The notes beneath the pieces were generated by a model. The model was given only the letters and a program-made list of their open reading frames with translations, did not search any database and was not told where the DNA came from. A program made the translations under genes and the position numbers. Below, piece by piece: positions 8,209 to 17,323 of a DNA stretch of 64,000 bases. The stretch comes from JBGTSJ01 sp041940305 (GTDB taxonomy: Bacteria > Planctomycetota > Planctomycetia > Planctomycetales > Planctomycetaceae). The stretch lies in NCBI GenBank assembly GCA_041940305.1, contig JBGTSJ010000005.1:269974-333973 (forward strand). Direction: 5' to 3'. The number at the start of each line of letters is the position of its first letter. The stretch's first letter is position 1.

Positions 8209-11200
8209 ATGGCTGCGATCGCTCGGAGTCTGACAGCCCTGCTCCTCACGACCCGAGCGCTGTCCCTGCCGGCGGCGGAGCCGGAGTACCGGGAGGGCAT
8301 CGAGGATCAACCGGTCTTTCACATGCCGCTCAATGTGGAAGTCCCGGAAGCGGACGACGATCCGGATCTGGCCATCGACTACGATATTGTCTACGTCCGG
8401 GCTTTACGGGCGGGAGACGAGACGCACAGGCGTTTCTACACCGACTTCTCACAGCCGGTGACGATGGAGCCCGGCGCCGATTTGATGCTGCTGCATCCCG
8501 ACGGTTCCGAGGAACTGCTGGTGGCGGGAGGCAATGGCTCCATCACGGATCCGGTCGTCTCATTCGACGGGGAATGGGTGTTCTATTCGCACCTGTCCGA
8601 TCTGCGCCAGGCAAACCAATGGGACCCGCCTGCGGCCGGGGCCGATCTGTTCAAGATCCATCTGGGCACGCGCCGGATCGTTCGGCTGACCAACCAGATG
8701 TTTACGCCCAATACGGGAGCGGCCGACTGGTCGTCCGACTTCCGCGCGCACGACGACCGGCGCAACGGGTACTCGTATGGCGTGTTCAACATGGGGCCGT
8801 TTCCGCTGCCGGACGGACGAATCGTGTTCACCAGCAACCGCGACGGATTCCGGCCATCGCGGGGATATCCGGCGATCGCGCTGCAGTTGTTCGTGATGGA
8901 CGATGCCGAGACGGACGTCGACGCCGCGGATCCGTATCCGAACAACATCGAAAAGATCGGGCACCTGAACGTCGCCGGAGCGCTGCATCCCGTGGTCCTG
9001 CGGGACGGGCGTATCATCTTCAGCACGCTGGAGTCGCAGGGGATCCGGAGCGAAATATCGTGGGGGATCTGGTCGATCCACCCGGACGGATCGAACTGGG
9101 GACCAGTGATCAGCGCGTTCGATCCCGGTGGAGCGGCGAACGGCTTTCACTTTCAGACGCAGCTTTCCGACGGAGGCGTGATCGTCGAGGAGTATTACAA
9201 CCAGAACAATTCCGGATTCGGCGCCTACATCCGGCTTCCCGAGCTTCCGCCTGAGGACACGGCGGCGTTCGGTCCGGCGTGGATGCAGAGCCCGCGCAAT
9301 CCTCCGTGGCGGTTCGGCCGGTTCGACAATGGGAAGGGGAAATTCTACCGCATGCCATTCATGCCGACCGGCGCCGTGTCGCTGACACCGTTCGCATTGA
9401 ACAACGAAGGTCCGGCTGACACATCCGTGCCTGGGGACGAGTCCTCCCCACGTGTGGGCAAGGTGACGCATCCTTCAGGTGCGCCGGACAACCACCTGCT
9501 GACGGTCTATTCCCCCGGGCCGGTCAATCACCAGTACACATTCCTGCCGCAGTATGACGGCGGCATCTATCTGCTGAAGGACGGTCAGATCGCTGGAGAG
9601 CCGGCGGACCTGCGGCTGATCAAGAATGACCCGGACTATAACGAGTCGTGGCCGCGGGCCGTGGTGCCGTACGAGCGAATCTATGGAGTTGCCGAGCCTG
9701 CCCGGCTCCCGCCGGTCAAGAACGACGGCACACGCTCTGTGCACCTGCCTGCCGGAAGCCCATTTGGATTGGTCGGCACGTCGAGCCTGTACAAACGCGA
9801 AAGCTATCCGAACGGGGACGTTCCCCCCGGCAGTGTCACTGCGACCTACGCTGGAGGTGACGATCCCTGGCGCGGACTGGACGCCTTCACCAGCCACGGC
9901 AACGGCATGCCGCTGAACTGGCACAATCAGGGAGCGGACGCGGGTCTCTATGAGAACAGTGAGATCCACGCGATCCGCCTGTTGCTGATGGAGCCGACGA
10001 CTGACCGTCGCCGGGGGCCGAAGTCAGGGCGGCTGTTCTACAGTCATGCGCGCGAACGCCTGCGGATCGCCGGAGAGATTCCAGTCCGCAAGTTTGACGG
10101 TGGAACGCAGCCGCTCGATCCGGACGGAAACCCGGACACGAGCTTTCTGGCGAAGATCCCGGCCGACACGCCGTTCACGTTTCAGACGCTGGACGCCGCG
10201 GGGCTGGTGCTCAACATGTCGCAGACGTGGCATCAACTGCGTCCGGGAGAGATCCGGCACGACTGCGGCGGCTGCCACGCGCACAGCCAGGAGCCGACAC
10301 CCTTCGCACTGACACTGGCAGCAAAGCCGGACTATCCCGTGTGGGACCTGACGGCATCCACCCCTTTATTGACGGACCAAGTGCGGGACGAGAGTAATCA
10401 GCAGTGGGATTCCGATGATGCCGCGGGGCTGCGGACACTGGAGCGGACGGCATTCACAGTCGAGTACCACCGGGACATTCGCCCGATCCTGGACCGGAGT
10501 TGTGTGCACTGTCACTCTGCGCGGAACGGCCGTATTCCAGCGGCGCGGCTTGACCTGGATGCCGACGGCCAACTGATCCGCTACGAGCACGAGGGGGAGT
10601 TTCCGGGGACGTACTATCGGCTGGCGCTGGACGAGCGGGCCGAGTTCGGCTTTCGCCCGGTCGGCTATGATTCCTGGGGATACCCGAACGCTTCGCGTTA
10701 TGTCCGCAAGCTGCAATCGCGCCGCAGCCTGCTGATGTGGAAAGTGTTCGGCGGGCGGCTGGACGGGTTTACGAATGACGATCATCCGTCGGAGCCGGAA
10801 CCGGGAGCCGGCTACTTCACGCAGGGCGAGGAGCGCGTCAGCACCGACCATGCGCGCTCCCGATACGACCTGGACTTTGTCGGCCGCGCGATGCCGCCGC
10901 GCGAGGCGGTGGCCGAGGGACATGTCGAACCTCTGTCTGATGAAGACCGTCGCACGCTGGCGCGGTGGATCGACCTGGGTTGCCCGATCGATCTCGACTA
11001 TGACCCTGCAGCACCACAGGAGCGCGGGTGGGGATGGATGCTTGATGACAACCGCCCCGTCGTCGCGCTGACGCTCCCTCCGCGCGGAACTGTCGGGATT
11101 CTGGATCGGATGCTGATTGGAATGGACGACTACTCCACCGGGCTGGACCTGGCGACCTTTACCGTGACGGCCAACTTTGACGTCGACGGGAATCCGGCCG

Positions 11201-11373
11201 GCAGCAATCTAGCAGAGCTGTTTCTGCCGTCGGCTCCAGGAGTGTGGGAGTATCGGCTGGAGTCTCCCATTGCGTCGCTGTCTGAAGGACGGCTGAGCGT
11301 GCAGATCAGCGATCGGGAGGGAAACATGGCCCGCACCGATCGGACGATCCGCGTCCGCGGGGCTTCGCGCTGA
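8209..11373 (+). CDS. HzsA-related beta-propeller protein with c-type haem motifs
   Basis: A 1054-residue secreted protein; the first ~22 residues look like a signal peptide. Residues ~60-420 contain propeller-type (PD40-like) repeats such as GRIVFTSNRDGFRPSRGYPA and VVLRDGRIIFSTLESQG. Two c-type haem sites are visible: CGGCH at 686-690, in GEIRHDCGGCHAHSQEPTPF, and CVHCH at 765-769. This order matches the family annotated as HzsA-related, i.e. similar to the alpha subunit of hydrazine synthase but widespread in planctomycetes that do not perform anammox. No HzsB/C-like partners are present. GGAG lies 8 bases before the ATG at 8209; the upstream open frame overlaps the mutS 5' end and is rejected. 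It probably acts in the periplasm; the reaction is unknown. Confidence 0.82.
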   Translation: MAAIARSLTALLLTTRALSLPAAEPEYREGIEDQPVFHMPLNVEVPEADDDPDLAIDYDIVYVRALRAGDETHRRFYTDFSQPVTMEPGADLMLLHPDGSEELLVAGGNGSITDPVVSFDGEWVFYSHLSDLRQANQWDPPAAGADLFKIHLGTRRIVRLTNQMFTPNTGAADWSSDFRAHDDRRNGYSYGVFNMGPFPLPDGRIVFTSNRDGFRPSRGYPAIALQLFVMDDAETDVDAADPYPNNIEKIGHLNVAGALHPVVLRDGRIIFSTLESQGIRSEISWGIWSIHPDGSNWGPVISAFDPGGAANGFHFQTQLSDGGVIVEEYYNQNNSGFGAYIRLPELPPEDTAAFGPAWMQSPRNPPWRFGRFDNGKGKFYRMPFMPTGAVSLTPFALNNEGPADTSVPGDESSPRVGKVTHPSGAPDNHLLTVYSPGPVNHQYTFLPQYDGGIYLLKDGQIAGEPADLRLIKNDPDYNESWPRAVVPYERIYGVAEPARLPPVKNDGTRSVHLPAGSPFGLVGTSSLYKRESYPNGDVPPGSVTATYAGGDDPWRGLDAFTSHGNGMPLNWHNQGADAGLYENSEIHAIRLLLMEPTTDRRRGPKSGRLFYSHARERLRIAGEIPVRKFDGGTQPLDPDGNPDTSFLAKIPADTPFTFQTLDAAGLVLNMSQTWHQLRPGEIRHDCGGCHAHSQEPTPFALTLAAKPDYPVWDLTASTPLLTDQVRDESNQQWDSDDAAGLRTLERTAFTVEYHRDIRPILDRSCVHCHSARNGRIPAARLDLDADGQLIRYEHEGEFPGTYYRLALDERAEFGFRPVGYDSWGYPNASRYVRKLQSRRSLLMWKVFGGRLDGFTNDDHPSEPEPGAGYFTQGEERVSTDHARSRYDLDFVGRAMPPREAVAEGHVEPLSDEDRRTLARWIDLGCPIDLDYDPAAPQERGWGWMLDDNRPVVALTLPPRGTVGILDRMLIGMDDYSTGLDLATFTVTANFDVDGNPAGSNLAELFLPSAPGVWEYRLESPIASLSEGRLSVQISDREGNMARTDRTIRVRGASR

Positions 11374-11556
11374 TCTCGCTGGAAGTGCCGCTTCCGGCAT
11401 CGCCAGCGTCTTTCGATGCACTTACAATGCCGGGGGCGGGGCGGGCGGCGCCACCGGTTGCCGATGCGTTCGGAATGCGGTTGGACCGGACGGGCGTCCC
11501 GTATTCCGTCCGTTGCCCGATTCGTCTGACTTCCTCGAACTTCGACCTCCCACGCG

Positions 11557-12501
11557 ATGCACATTCTGCTTGCTAATCCGCGCGGCTTCTGCGCCGGCGT
11601 CAATATGGCGATCGACTGCCTGGACGAGTGCATCCGGGCGTTTGGACCGAACATCTACGTGTACCACGAGATTGTCCACAACAAATACGTCGTGGATCGG
11701 TTTACGCAGCAGGGAGTGACGTTCGTCGATGATCTGGATGAAGTGCCGGAAGGGTCGATTCTGCTGTACAGCGCACACGGTGTCTCGCCGGCGATTCGGG
11801 AGCATGCCCGCCGCCGGAAGTTGAGAACCGTCGACGCCACCTGCCCGCTCGTGACGAAAGTGCACATCGAGGCGGTGCGGTATGCGGAGGCGGGGTACCA
11901 CATCATCCTGATCGGCCATGAGGGGCATGATGAGGTGATCGGCACGATGGGGGAGGCTCCCGAAAGCATCACGCTCGTGGAGAGCCCCGGGAATGTCGAT
12001 GGATTGGCGTTTCCGCCGGGCGCCCGGCTGGCGTACCTGACGCAGACGACGCTCAGCGTGGAGGAAGCAGGGGCCGTCATTCGTGCGCTGGAGCAGAAGT
12101 TTCCACAGATCGAGCATCCTCCCAAGGAGGACATCTGCTATGCAACGACCAACCGGCAACATGCCATCCGCACGCTGATCGATCGCGCCGATCTGCTGCT
12201 GGTGCTCGGCAGCCAGAACAGTTCGAACAGCCGGCGGCTGATGGAGATCGGCGCATCCGCCGGGAAGCCGGCGTATCTGATTGATGGGAAGCATGAGTTG
12301 CAATCCGGCTGGTTTGACGGGATCGGCACAGTATTGATCACGGCGGGAGCCAGCGCACCGGATGTCGTGGTGCAGGACGTCATCGACTATCTCGTCGAGC
12401 ACTTTGACGCCACGCACGAGCAGATCACGACGCGCGAGGAGCACGTGACGTTTCCGCTGCCCAGGGAGTTGCGGAAGCTGCAATCGGCGACCGTGTCGTA
12501 A
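11557..12501 (+). CDS. ispH: 4-hydroxy-3-methylbut-2-enyl diphosphate reductase
   Basis: A 314-residue IspH/LytB. It starts MHILLANPRGFCAGVNMAID. The three cysteines that bind the 4Fe-4S cluster are Cys12 (GFCAGV), Cys96 (DATCPLV) and Cys194 (DICYATTNRQ). It reduces HMBPP to IPP and DMAPP, the last step of the non-mevalonate isoprenoid pathway. AHGVS and the NSSNSRRLMEI substrate loop are also present. The gene is 183 bp after the HzsA-like gene and 59 bp before an HD hydrolase on the same strand, so the last two may be co-transcribed. Confidence 0.97.
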   Translation: MHILLANPRGFCAGVNMAIDCLDECIRAFGPNIYVYHEIVHNKYVVDRFTQQGVTFVDDLDEVPEGSILLYSAHGVSPAIREHARRRKLRTVDATCPLVTKVHIEAVRYAEAGYHIILIGHEGHDEVIGTMGEAPESITLVESPGNVDGLAFPPGARLAYLTQTTLSVEEAGAVIRALEQKFPQIEHPPKEDICYATTNRQHAIRTLIDRADLLLVLGSQNSSNSRRLMEIGASAGKPAYLIDGKHELQSGWFDGIGTVLITAGASAPDVVVQDVIDYLVEHFDATHEQITTREEHVTFPLPRELRKLQSATVS

Positions 12502-12560
12502 GTTGCTGCCGAAGCGGTCACAGAGGCGCCGATTGCCCGGATTCCGAGTGCGAGCACGCG

Positions 12561-13205
12561 ATGACGTTCGAAGACGCGCCGCCGACTCCCGTGACATCAG
12601 CAGCGGCGCCGCTTTACTCTCCGATGATCGAGCGGGCGCTGCGGTTTGCGGCGGCGGCGCATGAGCAGCAGACACGGAAGGGTGGCGGCGTGCCGTATAT
12701 CACCCATCCTGCGGGGGTGGCGCTGATACTGGTTCGCGCCGGCTGGAACGATGAAAACGTGCTGGCGGCCGCGATCCTGCATGATGTGGTGGAGGATACC
12801 GGTCGGACGCTCTGCGATCTGCGACGGGACTTTCCGGCGAAGGTCGTCGATCTGGTGGCATGCCTGTCGGAAACGAAGCGGGACGCCGCCGGAGATCGCC
12901 CGTGGGAGGTCCGCAAGCGGGAGCACATCGCGGAACTGCGTGCTGCATCCACGGAAGCGTGTGCGATTGCGCTGGCGGACAAGCTGCACAACCTGGAGAC
13001 GATGCTGGAGGATCTGGAGACGGGGGAAATCCGGTTCGAGAATTTCAACGCCCCCCCGGAGCGGTTGTTGTGGTACTACGAGGCGATGACATCGGCAGCG
13101 TGCCGCGGTGCGGAGGTGCGACCGCTCGCCGACGCGTGCCGGGCCGCCATTGAGCGGTTGCGGCGAGTGGTCGCGGAGCATGCCGATGCAGTACGTCCCG
13201 GATGA
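12561..13205 (+). CDS. HD-domain hydrolase related to the SpoT/MESH1 hydrolase domain
   Basis: A 214-residue single-domain protein. HEQQTRKGGGVPYITHPAGV and AAAILHDVVEDTG give the His/His-Asp metal site, and ALADKLHNLETM supplies the later Asp, in the order seen in the (p)ppGpp hydrolase domain of RelA/SpoT and in stand-alone small hydrolases. There is no synthetase or TGS/ACT domain. It may cleave (p)ppGpp or another nucleotide; this is inference from the fold. It follows ispH by 59 bp and converges on the hybrid kinase with only 16 bp between the two stop codons. Confidence 0.82.
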   Translation: MTFEDAPPTPVTSAAAPLYSPMIERALRFAAAAHEQQTRKGGGVPYITHPAGVALILVRAGWNDENVLAAAILHDVVEDTGRTLCDLRRDFPAKVVDLVACLSETKRDAAGDRPWEVRKREHIAELRAASTEACAIALADKLHNLETMLEDLETGEIRFENFNAPPERLLWYYEAMTSAACRGAEVRPLADACRAAIERLRRVVAEHADAVRPG

Positions 13206-13221
13206 CGGCGACCAGTGAGAT

Positions 13222-15729
13222 TCACTCGTCGAGGACGGCGCGAATCTTGCGGGCGAGGGCGTCGCTGGTGAAGGGCTTGTTCAGGGTGGCCACTTCGGCG
13301 CGCTCGGCGGCCAGGAGCTGATCCTCGCTGCTGCCGACCACGAAGATCACGCGGATCGACGGATCGCATTCGTTCAGGCGGGCGGCGAGCTGGTGCCCTC
13401 CGAGTCCGGGCATTGCGAGGTTTGTCAGCACCAGCGAGACGGGATGTTCGGCGGCGCGGATGAGCTGCAGAGCGGCGTCGGCATCGGAGGCCTCCAGCAC
13501 GCGATAGCCGCGCGTGGCGACGACGCGGCGCATGAGCGTGCGAATGATCTCGTCCTCCTCGACGACCAGCACGGTTTCGTGACCCTGAGGCAGCACTTCC
13601 GGCCGGGTGTCGAAGGATTGCGTGGCCAGCGCCTGCCGGACTCGAGGAAAGTGCACAATCATGCTCGTGCCGGCGCCCGGCACCGTTTCGACCTTGATGA
13701 ATCCACCAGCCTGCCGGATGATGCCGGCCACGGTCGCCAGTCCCATGCCGGTGCCGCGTCCCACACCCTTGGTGGTGAAGAACGGTTCGAAGATCCTGGC
13801 TTTGGTTGATTCGTCCATGCCGCAACCATTGTCGGTGACCCTGAGTACGACATAGTCGCCCGACCGGGCCCCGGGAATCTCGTGCGCCTGGGCGGCGGTG
13901 AACGAGGCGTGCCGCGTCTCAATGGTGATTCGACCGGCGCCCTGCATGGCGTCGCGGGCATTGACGACGAAGTTGACGAGGACCTGATCGATCTGGCTGG
14001 CATCGCCCCGGATTGCGCCGAGTCCGTCGAGGAGGTCCGTCTGCAGTTCGATATTGGGCCCAATCAGCCGGCGGAGCATGCGCTCCATGTCGCCGACCAT
14101 GCGGTTGAGATCGAGGACGACCAGTTCCTCTCCCTGCTGGCGACTGAAGGTGAGGAGCTTGCGCGTCATCGAAGCGGCCCGCTGTCCCGCGTTATAGATC
14201 TCCGCAAGCATTTCATGGGCAGGATGTTCGGGCTCGACTTCCTCCCCGGCAATCTCGCTGTAGCTGAGGATGACCGTCAGCACGTTGTTGAAATCGTGCG
14301 CGATGCCTCCGGCGAGGAGGCCGACGGCGTCCATTTTCTGCGCCTGGCGCAGTTTGGCCTCGGTCTGTGCGAGCTTCAGCTGAGTCTGTTTCAGTTCGAG
14401 AAACTGGCCGAGGCCGGCGACGACGGTCTGGAGGATGTCCCGTTCTTCGGGGGTGGGTTCGGCGAGACCGGGCTCGCAGAAGGTCAGCACGCCGATGACA
14501 CGGTTGCGATGTAGGATCGGCAGGCCGAACCCGCTGCGGCTTAGCGCAGGAGACGATCCACGGCCGGATTCGTCGTCGACGACCGGCATGTACAGAGGTT
14601 CGCACGAGTTCCAGATCCGGCCGGCGAGGCCGGATCCCGGTTTGACTTCCCTGGAGAGCGGGACATTCTCCGCACGCGACGTCGACCTACAGGCGGCGAC
14701 GGACTGCAGAACGTTGCGTTGCTCGTCGACGGTCCAGAGTTCACCCGCGCCCCAGTCCATCATTTCGCAGAGCGTCTGAAGGATCGGTGTTCCGCCGTGC
14801 TCGACGCTGTCGGAGCGATCCATGATCTCGCGCAGGCGTCGCTCAAAGTGAGAGCGGCGCGACGTACGGGCCAGGGGCGTGGCGTCCTGATGTAGTTCGA
14901 CGACTCCCGTCACGTTGCCGCGGTGATCGAACTGGGGCACTGCCGAGAGCACGATGGGGATGGCGGCGCCATCGCTGCGCAGACGGATCGTGTCGAGTCG
15001 GGGAACGGGTTTGCCGGACAGCAGCCGTTGCCAGAGTTCGTCGGCCTCCCGTCGATGCGATTGCGGGACGAACCGCGGACGCTGTGAGACCGCGGCGGCC
15101 GCGGACCAGCCGTAGAGAGCTTCGGCCGCTGGATTCCAGAGGCGCACCACTCCGCCGACGTCGATTCCGACGACCGCGACGGGCGTATGGCGCAAGAGGC
15201 CATAGGCGAACTCTTCGGCCGAAGCGGCCTGACGCTGAAGCCTGATCGGGTCAAGCACCAGCGCCAATCGCGGCAGCCAGCAGTCCAGGGCATCTTGATC
15301 CAACGGTTTCCGGGCAAGGAGTTCGACCTGCCCGATTTGAGCCGACGCCTGCACAACGGGAGCGATGTGTCCGTGTGAGAGCCGCTGCGAGCGCCCCCAG
15401 GATCGCAGCTCTTCAGAGGCGAGTTCGGAGAGCGTCAGCGGTGCCGCCACGCTGTGCGAGAATCGTGGCGGAGCATGCGATTCGATGGGCGAATTCAACG
15501 GAATCGGCAGGCCCGACTCCGCCACCAACTCCGTTTCGCTGCCGCTGCGCAGCCAGAGTCGCGCCGCATCGGACTGGACCTCCCGACGCAACTGGTCGAG
15601 CAGGTGCGACGCGAGCGCGTCCGGCTGCCCTGCGTGTTGGGTGAGCAGTCTGAGGAGCGATTCCGCATCGGCTGCCTCGCGCCCCGATGCAGTTGAGAGC
15701 GGTGATGCCGCCGAGAACGTGCCGATCAT
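13222..15729 (-). CDS. Hybrid sensor histidine kinase (PAS, GAF, kinase core, degenerate receiver)
   Basis: An 835-residue cytoplasmic protein. Order: an N-terminal GAF-like region (~1-175), a PAS domain (~180-290; VAVVGIDVGGVVRLWNPAAE), a second GAF domain (~300-440), the H box GIAHDFNNVLTVI with His478, an HATPase domain (NFVVNARDAM, DNGCGMDESTKARIFEPFF, GTGMGLATVAGIIRQ), and a C-terminal receiver (~710-835). In the receiver the usual phospho-acceptor Asp is Asn770 (VLTNLAMPG) and the acidic pocket reads VVEEDE; the Lys of NKPF is kept. The kinase half looks active and the receiver probably is not phosphorylated. It diverges from the Tad operon across a ~350-bp region, but a regulatory link is only a guess. 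Confidence 0.9.
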   Translation of the reverse strand: MIGTFSAASPLSTASGREAADAESLLRLLTQHAGQPDALASHLLDQLRREVQSDAARLWLRSGSETELVAESGLPIPLNSPIESHAPPRFSHSVAAPLTLSELASEELRSWGRSQRLSHGHIAPVVQASAQIGQVELLARKPLDQDALDCWLPRLALVLDPIRLQRQAASAEEFAYGLLRHTPVAVVGIDVGGVVRLWNPAAEALYGWSAAAAVSQRPRFVPQSHRREADELWQRLLSGKPVPRLDTIRLRSDGAAIPIVLSAVPQFDHRGNVTGVVELHQDATPLARTSRRSHFERRLREIMDRSDSVEHGGTPILQTLCEMMDWGAGELWTVDEQRNVLQSVAACRSTSRAENVPLSREVKPGSGLAGRIWNSCEPLYMPVVDDESGRGSSPALSRSGFGLPILHRNRVIGVLTFCEPGLAEPTPEERDILQTVVAGLGQFLELKQTQLKLAQTEAKLRQAQKMDAVGLLAGGIAHDFNNVLTVILSYSEIAGEEVEPEHPAHEMLAEIYNAGQRAASMTRKLLTFSRQQGEELVVLDLNRMVGDMERMLRRLIGPNIELQTDLLDGLGAIRGDASQIDQVLVNFVVNARDAMQGAGRITIETRHASFTAAQAHEIPGARSGDYVVLRVTDNGCGMDESTKARIFEPFFTTKGVGRGTGMGLATVAGIIRQAGGFIKVETVPGAGTSMIVHFPRVRQALATQSFDTRPEVLPQGHETVLVVEEDEIIRTLMRRVVATRGYRVLEASDADAALQLIRAAEHPVSLVLTNLAMPGLGGHQLAARLNECDPSIRVIFVVGSSEDQLLAAERAEVATLNKPFTSDALARKIRAVLDE

Positions 15730-16077
15730 GACGCGTCAGTCGATATCAACAAGGAGGATGCAGCGGAACCCTGATCCGGCCGAATGGACAGACCACGTGG
15801 TTGAGGCTGTGCATGCACAAGCTTAGGTCGCAGACTGCGCGGCGCCTGAGTGCGTCCGTGAAGTGTGCACCGATGACACGTCCCGATGAGGTTAACCAGA
15901 GACTCACAGCGTGCCCCCTGAAGCTGGACAGCGCCCGTCACAGCGCTGGTGGCGGGCTCCCGGTTCTGATTCTGACGGTTCTCACGGCGGCGCAGCCTTT
16001 TTGCAGCGCATCCCGTTTTGACAGTTGCCAAACGGCGACGTAGGTTTCGGCGACGGGACTTCTCGCGCGTGCGAATG
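15730..16077. other. Divergent intergenic region between hybrid kinase and Tad operon
   Basis: About 350 bp with no convincing coding potential on either strand. It must hold the promoters of the minus-strand kinase and the plus-strand Tad genes. The only promoter-like pattern I can point to is the TTGACA-containing one at its right end. I see no strong terminator or inverted repeat. Confidence 0.5.
16018..16046 (+). promoter_or_regulatory. Candidate sigma-70-type promoter of the Tad operon
   Basis: A perfect TTGACA (16018-16023) is followed after exactly 17 bases by TAGGTT (16041-16046), a 3/6 match to TATAAT. Transcription would start near 16053, which fits a translation start at 16078 or later. 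Based on spacing and the -35 match only. Confidence 0.4.
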
Positions 16078-17232
16078 CTTCCGTCGATGGCGACCAACCC
16101 CGACGGTGACATGCAGATCCTGATTGCGAGCGACGATCCGGCGACCGCCGAGCGGCTCCGCACAGCCCTGACCACTCATGGAGTGAGCTGTCCGCTGTCG
16201 CGCGTCGTTTCTCTCGATGCAACCATACCGGTTGTCGGCAGCACCGCGATCGACCTGGTGCTGCTGGTGGTCTCTTCCAGTCTCGATCACTCGATCCAGA
16301 CGCTCGAGGAAGTCCGCCGCCGGAGCAAGGCGGCGATCGTGGCGATCGGCGCGGCCCGCGATCCGCACCACATTCTGCGAATCGTGCATGCGGGCCCGGA
16401 CGACTATCTCGATATTGACGACGACTTCGCGGAACAGTTGCAGCGGACTCTCAATCGGGTGCGCGCCGCCACAACTCCCGGACAAGGTCCCGACGGACGC
16501 CTGATCACGGTGGTGTCGCACACCGGCGGGAGCGGCTGCAGCTTCCTGGCTTCGAACCTCGCCATTGCGCTGGCCGGTCTGCACTCCAGCTGCGCGTTAT
16601 GCGACTTCAATCTGAGGCGCGGCGACCTGGCGACGTTCCTGAATGTCAAGCCGCGCTTCTCCGTGAGCGATCTGTCCCGAAACATTCCGCGGCTGGACAA
16701 GGGGGTGATTGATCAGGCCCTTGTGCCGCACGATTCGGGGGTCCAGCTGCTGGCGGCCCCGCCATCGCTGGCCGACGTGCAGCCGATCACGTCGGAGGCG
16801 GCCGAACAGATGGTCCGCCTGCTGCGTAACGCGTTTCCCTACGTCGTTGCCGACCTGGAGGACTTCTTCCACGCGGAGCAGATGCATCTGCTGCGGTCGA
16901 GCAGCACGGTGTGCTTTGTGCTGCGGCTTGACTTCACGGCACTTCGAAACACGCGCCGCAGCCTCGAGTACATGGAACGGGAAGGGCTCGATTCCAATCG
17001 CGTTCAGATTGTCATCAACCAGTTTGGACGTCCCAAGGAGATCATGGTCAACCAGGCGGAGAAGGTGCTGGGCCGCAAGCTGTCGTTTTTCATTCCCTTT
17101 GACCAGCGCACCGCGGTGTCCTCGCTGAATCGCGGAGTGCCGGTGATGTGGGAGGCCCCGAAATCCAAGATGAGCCGCGCGATCCGCAAGATTGCGGAGC
17201 ACATCTCGCAGACCGAAGCCGTGGCCGTGTGA
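16078..17232 (+). CDS. cpaE: CpaE-like Flp pilus assembly ATPase-family protein
   Basis: About 384 residues. A receiver-like N-terminal domain (MQILIASDDPATAERLRTAL...) precedes a ParA/MinD-like domain, as in CpaE/TadZ, which localises the Tad machine at the cell pole. The P-loop region reads VVSHTGGSGCSFLASNL: the glycines are kept, but both the signature lysine (KGG) and the P-loop lysine are replaced, so ATP hydrolysis is doubtful. The next motif is CDFNLRRGDLATFLN. Start choice is uncertain: 16078, 16087 and 16111 are in-frame ATGs without a clear ribosome-binding site. It is first in the operon, 91 bp before cpaF. Confidence 0.82.
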   Translation, partial: LPSMATNPDGDMQILIASDDPATAERLRTALTTHGVSCPLSRVVSLDATIPVVGSTAIDLVLLVVSSSLDHSIQTLEEVRRRSKAAIVAIGAARDPHHILRIVHAGPDDYLDIDDDFAEQLQRTLNRVRAATTPGQGPDGRLITVVSHTGGSGCSFLASNLAIALAGLHSSCALCDFNLRRGDLATFLNVKPRFSVSDLSRNIPRLDKGVIDQALVPHDSGVQLLAAPPSLADVQPITSEAAEQMVRLLRNAFPYVVADLEDFFHAEQMHLLRSSSTVCFVLRLDFTALRNTRRSLEYMEREGLDSNRVQIVINQFGRPKEIMVNQAEKVLGRKLSFFIPFDQRTAVSSLNRGVPVMWEAPKSKMSRAIRKIAEHISQTEAVAV

Positions 17233-17323
17233 GGACGTCTCCGCGACGCCGGGATCTCAGGCTGCCGGGCTATGAAGTTGCGTACGTTCGCTGTTTCCGC
17301 GATTCCCATTCGACTGAGACGTC

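Noticed and set aside
8209..11373. Reading the HzsA-like gene as proof of anammox metabolism
   Set aside because: No HzsB/C or hydrazine dehydrogenase-like genes are present, and related proteins are common in non-anammox planctomycetes.
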